Source of the DNA: Candidatus Omnitrophota bacterium
GTDB lineage: Bacteria; Omnitrophota; Gorgyraeia; 2-02-FULL-51-18; JAGOUK01
Direction of reading: 5' to 3'
NCBI GenBank assembly: GCA_018061225.1
Contig: JAGOUK010000047.1
Span: 1-8,828 of the forward strand
Length of the DNA stretch: 8,828 nucleotides
Shown: positions 1 through 5,129 of the stretch, piece by piece
Position numbering within the stretch: the stretch's first letter is position 1
How the letters are laid out: the number at the start of each line of letters is the position of its first letter
Made by a program: the position numbers and the translations under genes
The notes under the pieces: generated by a model
What the model saw: only the letters and a program-made list of their open reading frames with translations
What the model was told of the DNA's origin: nothing
The model's database searches: none

Positions 1-858
1 GTGGTGGAAGAGCATGAAGACCGGGTTATTCTTTCTACCGCCGACGGGGAAGTGCAAGTGCTGAGGAAAACAATTGCCAAGACCGAATTTGATGACCCCT
101 CATACACCCTGCTGAGCTTGGGGCGGCAGCTGGAAAGGAATAAGAAGTTAGGCGAAGCGCTCTCGTATTATGAAAAGGCGATTCAGCTCAACCCTGAGTT
201 GACCGAAGCTAAGGCCGCCGCGGTGGGCGTGCGCAGCAAGATGTGGGCCGGTTTCACCGAGGGTCCGACCAATGAGATTGTGAAGCAGCAGGAGATTCAG
301 GACGCATGGCGGTCCGATACGACGATAGAAGAACAGGCCATGCGCGGACAAGTGGAGGATGAGTCGCTGCTCTGGAAGCGGATGGGGCTGCGGCTGGCTC
401 TTGAAGGTGACTTCGTATTGGTGAGCGATACCCGCGTCGGCGGCTATGCCCATCAAGTTGGCGTCCGCTCGGGTGATGTGATTTACGCGGTCGACGGCAG
501 TTCCATGCGATACATTCAAAAGCCGGCGGTGCTCCGCGACCTTCTGAATCCGCGTTACGCAAGTATGTCGCTTGAGATACGAAGAAAGCTGACTTATTCC
601 CAAAAAATCCCCCGCACGGATCTCAAGAAAATCGGACTTTCGCTTAAGCAGGAATATGTCGGTGTCATGGTTAAAAGCGTCAAGCGGGGAAGTCCGTCGG
701 ATGCGTTAGGAATCAAGAACGGTGATCGGCTCATCCGAGTGGCGGATGAAAACACGCGCTACCTTCCCTTAAACAATATTGGCCAGGCATTCAAATCAAA
801 GCAAGGAAAGGCATTTGACATCGAGATCGGCCGCACGATCCAGATGGCAAGGCAATAA
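1..858 (+). CDS. TPR and tandem PDZ domain protein, probably 5'-partial
   Basis: The reading frame is open from the first base. Residues about 34-67 look like a TPR unit, with LGEALSYYEKAIQLNP as its core. Two PDZ-like domains follow at about 128-197 (GGYAHQVGVRSGDVIYAVDG) and 210-278 (RGSPSDALGIKNGDRLIRV), each with the loop, hydrophobic, GD pattern of bacterial PDZ domains. There is no protease domain, so it is probably a scaffold or peptide-binding protein rather than a DegP-type protease. The first residues (VVEEHEDRVILSTADGEVQVL) read like the inside of a small beta-rich N-terminal module, and no signal peptide is visible. The GTG at base 1 is therefore more likely an internal Val codon than the start, with an export signal to the left. 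This is inference. The HAMP gene follows after 5 bp, so the two are probably co-transcribed. The exact function is unknown. Confidence 0.8.
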   Translation: MVEEHEDRVILSTADGEVQVLRKTIAKTEFDDPSYTLLSLGRQLERNKKLGEALSYYEKAIQLNPELTEAKAAAVGVRSKMWAGFTEGPTNEIVKQQEIQDAWRSDTTIEEQAMRGQVEDESLLWKRMGLRLALEGDFVLVSDTRVGGYAHQVGVRSGDVIYAVDGSSMRYIQKPAVLRDLLNPRYASMSLEIRRKLTYSQKIPRTDLKKIGLSLKQEYVGVMVKSVKRGSPSDALGIKNGDRLIRVADENTRYLPLNNIGQAFKSKQGKAFDIEIGRTIQMARQ

Positions 859-863
859 ATCTC

Positions 864-1331
864 ATGAGCCCCCGATCCAGATACCAGCGTAAAAAAATCC
901 TCGTCGTCAAAAAAATTCAGCTTAGATTCGCGGGATTTGTCATCCTGCTCGCAGCCGGCACCGCGTTGGTTACCAGTCTGACGGTATTTTTTACGGTGCT
1001 GACCGTGCTGGGGGATAAGCTCGCGTCCGTGTATCCTCAGGGCCGCCTGGCTCCGATTGTGCGTTCCGCCTACCTTTCGTTTATCACCGTGTTTGCGTGT
1101 TCTGTGCCCGTGATCTGCTACTTTGCGATCCGCTTTTCGCACAAGGTTGTTGGACCTCTTCCCAAGATCTACCGTTATCTCGTGAGCGTTGGCCAAGGCG
1201 TTCATCCCGGCAAATTGGTATTGCGCCAAGGCGATCATCTTCAGGAGCTCGCTGTCGTCATCAACGATATGGCCAATGACCTCAAGTCTCACGGCGCGAT
1301 TCAAGACCCCCCTCCTGATCCGACTAAATAA
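864..1331 (+). CDS. Two-TM HAMP domain membrane protein without output domain
   Basis: This is a 155-residue protein with a basic N-terminus (RSRYQRKKILVVKK), a membrane segment at about 20-47, and a short extracytoplasmic loop (about 48-67). A second membrane segment spans about 68-90. Residues 91-141 resemble a HAMP linker: the KVVGPLPKI start carries the conserved Pro of helix 1, and DHLQELAVVINDMANDL matches the helix-2 pattern of HAMP modules. The protein stops just after HAMP with a Pro/Asp-rich tail (QDPPPDPTK). It has no kinase, methyl-accepting or cyclase domain, so it cannot signal by itself through known outputs. It may pass a state change to a partner, perhaps the TPR-PDZ protein encoded 5 bp upstream; that is inference. 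A weak AAGG at 849-852 lies 11 bases before the ATG. The gene ends 207 bp before mraZ and is probably not part of the dcw operon. Confidence 0.75.
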   Translation: MSPRSRYQRKKILVVKKIQLRFAGFVILLAAGTALVTSLTVFFTVLTVLGDKLASVYPQGRLAPIVRSAYLSFITVFACSVPVICYFAIRFSHKVVGPLPKIYRYLVSVGQGVHPGKLVLRQGDHLQELAVVINDMANDLKSHGAIQDPPPDPTK

Positions 1332-1463
1332 ATTATCCCTTAATTAGTTCACGATCGAGATTCAGACCGAGGCTTATCCGACGGGTGTGCCTTGCCTACT
1401 TTTTAATATTTTTTAGTTTTCAATTCTCAGCGATACTCATCAAAAATAAACATTTACCTATAG
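1332..1463 (+). other. AT-rich upstream part of the mraZ intergenic region
   Basis: This non-coding stretch lies between the HAMP gene and the mraZ promoter. It becomes strongly AT-rich from about 1400, with T runs at about 1400-1418 and an A/T-rich block at about 1439-1460 just upstream of the -35 hexamer. That is where an UP element contacting the RNA polymerase alpha subunit would sit. A 4-bp AGGC/GCCT pairing followed by a T-rich run at about 1370-1415 is too weak to call a terminator. No convincing reading frame or RNA gene was found here. Confidence 0.45.
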
Positions 1464-1492
1464 TTGACAGGGAGCGTGTTTTTACCTATAAT
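1464..1492 (+). promoter_or_regulatory. Consensus sigma70-type promoter for the dcw operon (Pmra)
   Basis: The -35 hexamer TTGACA is at 1464-1469 and the -10 hexamer TATAAT at 1487-1492, with a 17-bp spacer. Both hexamers and the spacing match consensus exactly. The predicted transcription start is about 1498-1500, giving a leader of about 40 bases before the mraZ ATG. The upstream DNA is AT-rich. A promoter this strong in front of a cell wall operon implies that a repressor limits it, which fits the MraZ boxes immediately downstream. Confidence 0.88.
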
Positions 1493-1499
1493 GTGCCAC

Positions 1500-1526
1500 A
1501 GAGTAGTGAAAAGTGGAGCAAAGTGG
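1500..1526 (+). promoter_or_regulatory. Putative MraZ operator: three boxes at 10-bp period
   Basis: AAAGTGG occurs at 1510-1516 and 1520-1526, separated by 3 bases. A degenerate copy, AGAGTAG, lies in the same phase at 1500-1506. Known MraZ sites are short G-rich direct repeats at a 10-bp period in the leader before mraZ: TGGGN with 5-base spacers in E. coli, and AAAGTG(T/G) with 3-base spacers in Mycoplasma. This array matches the latter form closely. It covers the predicted start of transcription and ends just before the Shine-Dalgarno sequence, so bound MraZ would block initiation or early elongation. Binding itself is inferred. Confidence 0.75.
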
Positions 1527-1527
1527 T

Positions 1528-1532
1528 GGAGG
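1528..1532 (+). promoter_or_regulatory. Shine-Dalgarno sequence of mraZ
   Basis: GGAGG lies 6 bases before the mraZ ATG, which is ideal spacing. It directly follows the last MraZ box, so repressor binding and ribosome binding sites abut. An in-frame TAA at 1536-1538 rules out any earlier start. Confidence 0.85.
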
Positions 1533-1538
1533 TTCTAA

Positions 1539-1988
1539 ATGTTCTACGGAGAATATCAGCACTGCATAGACCGCAAGGGTCGGCTGATAATTCCATCCAA
1601 ATTAAGGGAAGTCGCGAAGGAGCATTATGCTGAACGTTTTTTTGTTACCCGCGGGTTGGATCGCTGCCTTTTTTTATTCACAGAAGACGAGTGGAGAACG
1701 CAAGAAAACAAACTGAAGAATTTGTCATTCGCCAAAAGCGAATACCGCAAGTTCAACCGTCTGTTTTTTTCCGGCGCCTGCGATGTCAATTGTGATGCGC
1801 AGGGACGAGTGCTGGTTCCCAATTACCTCAAGGAGTACGCGCAGATCAAACGCGATGTTGTCCTGATCGGCGTATCTAACCGCATCGAAGTATGGGCCAA
1901 GGAATTGTGGACGCAATTTTATGAATCATCCAAAGATCTCTACGAGGAAGCGGCCGAAAAGTTGATGGATGAAGGGAAGGTAGCATGA
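1539..1988 (+). CDS. mraZ: Transcriptional regulator MraZ
   Basis: MraZ is a DNA-binding protein of the AbrB/SpoVT swapped-hairpin fold that controls the dcw cluster. The protein has 149 residues, the normal family size, and both expected half-domains. The first has MFYGEYQHCIDRKGRLIIP at 1-19, with DRKGR at 11-15. The second has CDAQGRVLVP at 85-94. These DxxGR motifs carry the basic DNA-contacting surface. The C-terminal tail (about 122-149) is helical and acidic. The start is fixed by GGAGG 6 bases upstream and an in-frame TAA immediately before the ATG. The gene follows a consensus promoter and the putative operator, as expected for autoregulation. It overlaps the next small gene by 4 bases (ATGA). 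Confidence 0.97.
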   Translation: MFYGEYQHCIDRKGRLIIPSKLREVAKEHYAERFFVTRGLDRCLFLFTEDEWRTQENKLKNLSFAKSEYRKFNRLFFSGACDVNCDAQGRVLVPNYLKEYAQIKRDVVLIGVSNRIEVWAKELWTQFYESSKDLYEEAAEKLMDEGKVA

Positions 1989-2173
1989 GTGAAACAACAC
2001 CGAATGCACAAGAGTCTTCCAAAAAAATCCAGCAATCAGAAATATCGTCGACGCCCGCCGCGGTGAATCATGATCGATCCAGGAGGATGCAGACGCTCCC
2101 CTCCAACATTCGCAGTCTCGAAGACGAGTATTTTTTTCAGTCGTATTTGCGTAAAAAGCGCTTCGATCTTTGA
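1985..2173 (+). CDS. Small unrecognised protein between mraZ and rsmH
   Basis: This 62-residue reading frame starts within the mraZ stop (ATGA overlap, 1985-1988), and the purine-rich AAGGGAAGG at 1972-1980 provides a good Shine-Dalgarno. It ends 3 bases before the rsmH ATG, so it exactly fills the gap. The N-terminal half (about 1-40) is rich in Ser, Thr, Gln, Pro and charged residues and is probably disordered. The C-terminal part (SLEDEYFFQSYLRKKRFDL, 44-62) could form a short amphipathic helix with a basic end. It has no membrane segment and no signal peptide. I do not recognise the family. Its position suggests either a small dcw-linked factor or a coupling leader that brings ribosomes to rsmH. 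A shadow frame on the opposite strand has no comparable support. Confidence 0.65.
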   Translation: MSETTPNAQESSKKIQQSEISSTPAAVNHDRSRRMQTLPSNIRSLEDEYFFQSYLRKKRFDL

Positions 2174-2179
2174 TAGATG
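2171..2179 (+). other. Stop-stop-start junction (TGA TAG ATG) before rsmH
   Basis: The TGA at 2171-2173 ends the small gene. The TAG at 2174-2176 is in the rsmH frame and blocks any earlier start, and the ATG of rsmH is at 2177-2179. The preceding 15 bases (gcgcttcgatctt region) contain no purine-rich Shine-Dalgarno. The arrangement is typical of termination-reinitiation coupling. Confidence 0.6.
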
Positions 2180-3076
2180 GCAGACGCTCCGCACGAACCG
2201 GTGATGGCAGATGAAGTGCTGTCCTGGCTCGATCCAAAGCCCGGGCTTATCTACGTTGATTGCACCGGAGGGTATGGCGGGCATACAGAAGCGATGCGGA
2301 AGAGGTTGGGCGACAGCGGCCGAATCATCGCAATGGATTGTGATCCGACGGCTTACGACTACTGCATAAAGCGTTTTGAAGCGTATAAAAATGTGGTTAA
2401 GTGTTACAATACAAACTTTATTAAAATTCGGGAAGTACTGCTCGCAGAAGGAATTACGGCCGCCGATGGCATTCTGGTAGATTGCGGTGTTTCGTCGGTT
2501 CAAATAGACAATCCCGAGCGGGGATTTTCGTTCCGACACCCGGGACCGCTGGACATGAGAATGGATACGCGCCGATCGAGAACGGCGGAAGATGCGCTTC
2601 GAGATTTGACGGAAGAAGAACTCGCGAATGTCATCTATCTTTACGGGGATGAGCGCAAGTCTCGAAGGATCGCGAGAGCGGTGAAGGAGTCCTGGAAGCG
2701 AGGCGAGATCCGAGACACGATGCAGCTTGCCGAAGCGGTGAAGCGGTCTCTGCCGAAGGGATACGAGCGCGGAAGGATACACCCGGCAACGCGGACGTTT
2801 CAGGCGTTGCGGATCTGGGTGAACGACGAGCTGGGGAAGTTGGAAAAATTTTTGAGTGAAGCCGCGGATCTGTTGACGCCCGGCGGACGATTAGCGGCGA
2901 TCAGTTTTCACTCGCTGGAGGACCGCATGATCAAACATACGTTTCGAAAATTTGAATCAGAAGGCGCCATGAAAGTACTCACCAAAAAACCGATCGAACC
3001 TTCCCAGGACGAGGCTGCGCGGAATCCAAGATCCCGCAGTGCCAAGCTCCGCATCTTGGAACGGAGGATGAGCTAA
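2177..3076 (+). CDS. rsmH: 16S rRNA (cytosine-1402 N4) methyltransferase RsmH (MraW)
   Basis: RsmH uses S-adenosylmethionine to methylate N4 of C1402 in the decoding centre of 16S rRNA. The 299 residues show the full family set: HEPVMADEVL at 6-15, the SAM-binding loop VDCTGGYGGH at 27-36, and DGILVDCGVSSVQID at 97-111. They continue with RGFSFRHPGPLDMRMD at 115-130, HPATRTFQALRIWVNDEL at 202-219, ISFHSLEDRMIK at 242-253, and the C-terminal NPRSRSAKLRILER at 283-296. The start is forced: an in-frame TAG at 2174-2176 directly precedes the ATG, and the next in-frame ATG would delete the HEPV motif. No Shine-Dalgarno is present, so translation probably depends on ribosomes finishing the 62-residue gene 3 bases upstream. 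It overlaps the next gene by one base (TAATG). Confidence 0.97.
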   Translation: MADAPHEPVMADEVLSWLDPKPGLIYVDCTGGYGGHTEAMRKRLGDSGRIIAMDCDPTAYDYCIKRFEAYKNVVKCYNTNFIKIREVLLAEGITAADGILVDCGVSSVQIDNPERGFSFRHPGPLDMRMDTRRSRTAEDALRDLTEEELANVIYLYGDERKSRRIARAVKESWKRGEIRDTMQLAEAVKRSLPKGYERGRIHPATRTFQALRIWVNDELGKLEKFLSEAADLLTPGGRLAAISFHSLEDRMIKHTFRKFESEGAMKVLTKKPIEPSQDEAARNPRSRSAKLRILERRMS

Positions 3077-3420
3077 TGTCACGCTATTTAGCTGTGTTGG
3101 CCACCGTTACATTCGTTGGGCTGGCAGTTGTGTACGGCGAAGTTGAAGCCATGAAGACCGGGTATGAGATTCGCCAGTTGAGCATACAGAAGCGGGATCT
3201 GACGCACCGGCTCAAGGAAAGCGAGTTCCAGATCGCGACCGTGACCTCACCGGACCGGCTTGAAGAAAAGATGGATTCCTACCGCGTCAAACTGGCGAGT
3301 CCCAAAACAATGAGAATCGCCAGAATCTCGACTGAGCCTTCGGACGCCGCGGGCTCATCACGCGGTTCGTTTCTCTCGGGCTTTTTGGTTCCTACCGCGC
3401 AAGCCGACACCGCCCGTTAA
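3076..3420 (+). CDS. ftsL: FtsL-type septal division protein
   Basis: This is a 114-residue bitopic protein. Its cytoplasmic tip is very short (MSRY), followed by a membrane segment at about 4-20 (LAVLATVTFVGLAVVYG). A coiled-coil-like region spans about 28-66 (GYEIRQLSIQKRDLTHRL and on to SPDRLEEKM). The coiled coil followed by SPxRLEexA-like residues is the FtsL pattern, and the position between rsmH and ftsI is the standard ftsL place. Family knowledge: FtsL pairs with FtsB and FtsQ and activates the FtsW-FtsI synthase at the septum. Sequence identity in this family is low, so the call rests on topology and context. The tail (about 75-114) is Ser/Pro/Ala-rich with a short hydrophobic stretch (SFLSGFLVPTAQA), longer than FtsL usually needs. 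The start overlaps the rsmH stop by one base. Confidence 0.85.
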   Translation: MSRYLAVLATVTFVGLAVVYGEVEAMKTGYEIRQLSIQKRDLTHRLKESEFQIATVTSPDRLEEKMDSYRVKLASPKTMRIARISTEPSDAAGSSRGSFLSGFLVPTAQADTAR

Positions 3421-3442
3421 CGCGCGTTGAGCTAGAGGTCAA

Positions 3443-5122
3443 ATGGACGCGGCTCAACGGATTCCTAAGCGTCGCTTTTACATTCTTTTTGCGGTACTCA
3501 TCGGCGCGTTCGCCCTCCTTCTTCTCAAGTTAACCTACCTTCAATTTTTTCACCCGATCGATTTATCGCAAACGGCCGAACGTCAATCCAAGCTGATTCA
3601 GGAGCTGGAGCCGTTTAGGGGCAAAATCCTCGACCGTAAAGGCGAGGAGCTCGCTATCGATCTGCGGCTGTATTCGTTGGGCGCGCAGGCCAACAAGATC
3701 AGCAATAAGTCCGCTCTTGCAGACCGACTGGCGCCGATACTTAAGATGGACCGCTCCGTTATTTTGTCTAAACTGACCAAAGACAAAAGCTTTGTCTGGA
3801 TCGCGCGGCGGCTGGACAAGGTCACCTACGAAGCGATATTGGCGCTCAAAATTCGGGAACTTGAGCTGCGTCCGGAGTGGAAGCGGTTTTATCCAAACAA
3901 GGAAGCAGCCGGACACTTGGTGGGCTTTGCGGGTCTGGATCATTCGGGTCTAGAAGGCGTCGAGTTCATGTATGACAGTTATCTCAAGGGAATATCCGGG
4001 TGGAAATCAACGGTTAAAGACGCCAAACAGCATGAAGTTGTTTCGAAGCAGTCCGAGCTGGTGCTGCCGGTCGACGGCTATGATCTGGTGCTTACGCTGG
4101 ATGTGGTGCTTCAGCACGCTGCTGATAAATACCTTGCCGAGACGTGCAAAAAATACAATGCCGTTGGCGGTGTTCTGGCGGTGATGGATCCCAGGAACGG
4201 AGATATTCTCGCGCTGGCCAATTATCCCTCCTACGATCCTAACAAGGCGGGGCAGACACAACCAGACCACCGCCGAAACCGAAGCATCACCGATATCTAT
4301 GAACCGGGATCAGTGTTCAAAATATTCACCGTTTCGGGCGCTATCGAAGAGGGGCTGGTTCACGCGAGCGACCGTATTTTTTGCGAATACGGGAAGTACC
4401 GGACCGGCGGCAGGACGCTTCACGATGTTCACCCTTACGGTGCGCTCACGGTCGCGGAGGTGATGGCCAAATCATCCAACATCGGAATCTCCAAGATCGC
4501 CGACAAAATGGGCAAAGACCGCCTTTACAATTATGTTAAGAAATTTGGCTTTGGGCAGAAGACGGATATCGACCTTCCGGGCGAGATCAGCGGTCTCATC
4601 ACCGCGCCAAAGTTCTGGTCCGCGCCATCACTCTCATCTGTTGCGATGGGTCAGGAAGTCGGATTGACAGGCATTCAGCTGATCACGGCGACCAGCGCGA
4701 TCGCGAACGGAGGACTTTTGCTGAAGCCCAGGATCGTCAAAGAGATTCGGGATACCACCGGTGAGATCATCAAATCCTACGCACCGGTGGTGAAGCGGCG
4801 GGTGATCTCAGAATCCACGTCCAAGGAAATGAGGGAAATTATGAAAAAAGTCGTCTCCAAGCAGGGGACGGGATCGTTGGCCATTATGGATATTCCGGGC
4901 GTGAGCGTCGGCGGCAAAACAGGCACCGCCCAAAAGATCGTGGACGGCGCGTATTCACACGGACACTTCGTGGGATCCTTCGTCGGATTCGTTGAACGCG
5001 GGGATAAAATGGTTACAATACTGGTATCCGTGGATGACCCGCACCCGGTGTATTACGGCGGTTCCGTGGCCGCGCCGCTTTTTAAACGGATGGCGGAAAA
5101 AGTGCTCGAATACTGGCGATAA
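3443..5122 (+). CDS. ftsI: Septal peptidoglycan transpeptidase FtsI (class B PBP)
   Basis: This class B penicillin-binding protein cross-links septal peptidoglycan in the periplasm, working with FtsW. It has 559 residues and an N-terminal membrane anchor at about 12-35. The dimerisation or pedestal region begins with EPFRGKILDRKGEELA (56-71) and includes GLEGVEFMYDSYLKG (169-183). The transpeptidase domain carries the three active-site motifs: SVFK at 290-293 (Ser290 nucleophile), SSN at 344-346, and KTG at 492-494 in GGKTGTAQK. The family motif AMGQEVGLTGIQL is at 401-413. The protein ends soon after the transpeptidase fold, with no PASTA repeats, which suits Gram-negative FtsI rather than the SpoVD/PBP2x type. 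AGAGG at 3434-3438 sits 4 bases before the ATG. The 22-bp gap after ftsL is the largest in the operon. A PBP2/MrdA assignment is less likely given the dcw context. Confidence 0.95.
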   Translation: MDAAQRIPKRRFYILFAVLIGAFALLLLKLTYLQFFHPIDLSQTAERQSKLIQELEPFRGKILDRKGEELAIDLRLYSLGAQANKISNKSALADRLAPILKMDRSVILSKLTKDKSFVWIARRLDKVTYEAILALKIRELELRPEWKRFYPNKEAAGHLVGFAGLDHSGLEGVEFMYDSYLKGISGWKSTVKDAKQHEVVSKQSELVLPVDGYDLVLTLDVVLQHAADKYLAETCKKYNAVGGVLAVMDPRNGDILALANYPSYDPNKAGQTQPDHRRNRSITDIYEPGSVFKIFTVSGAIEEGLVHASDRIFCEYGKYRTGGRTLHDVHPYGALTVAEVMAKSSNIGISKIADKMGKDRLYNYVKKFGFGQKTDIDLPGEISGLITAPKFWSAPSLSSVAMGQEVGLTGIQLITATSAIANGGLLLKPRIVKEIRDTTGEIIKSYAPVVKRRVISESTSKEMREIMKKVVSKQGTGSLAIMDIPGVSVGGKTGTAQKIVDGAYSHGHFVGSFVGFVERGDKMVTILVSVDDPHPVYYGGSVAAPLFKRMAEKVLEYWR

Positions 5123-5129
5123 AACCAAC

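Noticed and set aside
889..917. Two A7 runs in the HAMP gene as a programmed slippage site
   Set aside because: They encode Lys-rich residues of the basic N-terminus, and no alternative frame of interest continues after them.
1326..1345. AATTA/TAATT inverted repeat just after the HAMP gene
   Set aside because: It is a five-pair A/T-only stem with no following T run, too weak for an intrinsic terminator.
1370..1418. AGGC/GCCT pairing followed by T-rich DNA as a terminator
   Set aside because: Only four clear base pairs with a 15-base loop, and the T-rich stretch is not directly adjacent to the stem.
1532..1546. GTTCTA direct repeat flanking the mraZ start codon
   Set aside because: A 6-base repeat is expected by chance; it does not share the 10-bp phase of the MraZ boxes.
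1385..1633. Open frame of 82 codons across the mraZ promoter and start
   Set aside because: It spans the -35, -10, operator and the start of mraZ in another frame, has no ribosome site, and its sequence looks like translated AT-rich control DNA.
2036..2782. Long open frame of 248 codons on the minus strand opposite rsmH
   Set aside because: The plus strand shows the complete RsmH motif set. The minus frame has no recognisable domain and arises from the codon bias of rsmH.
4992..5019. Possible internal promoter (TTGAAC, 16 bp, TACAAT) upstream of murE
   Set aside because: The -35 matches only 4 of 6 positions, the spacing is short, and it lies within ftsI codons. Chance occurrence is likely without start-site data.
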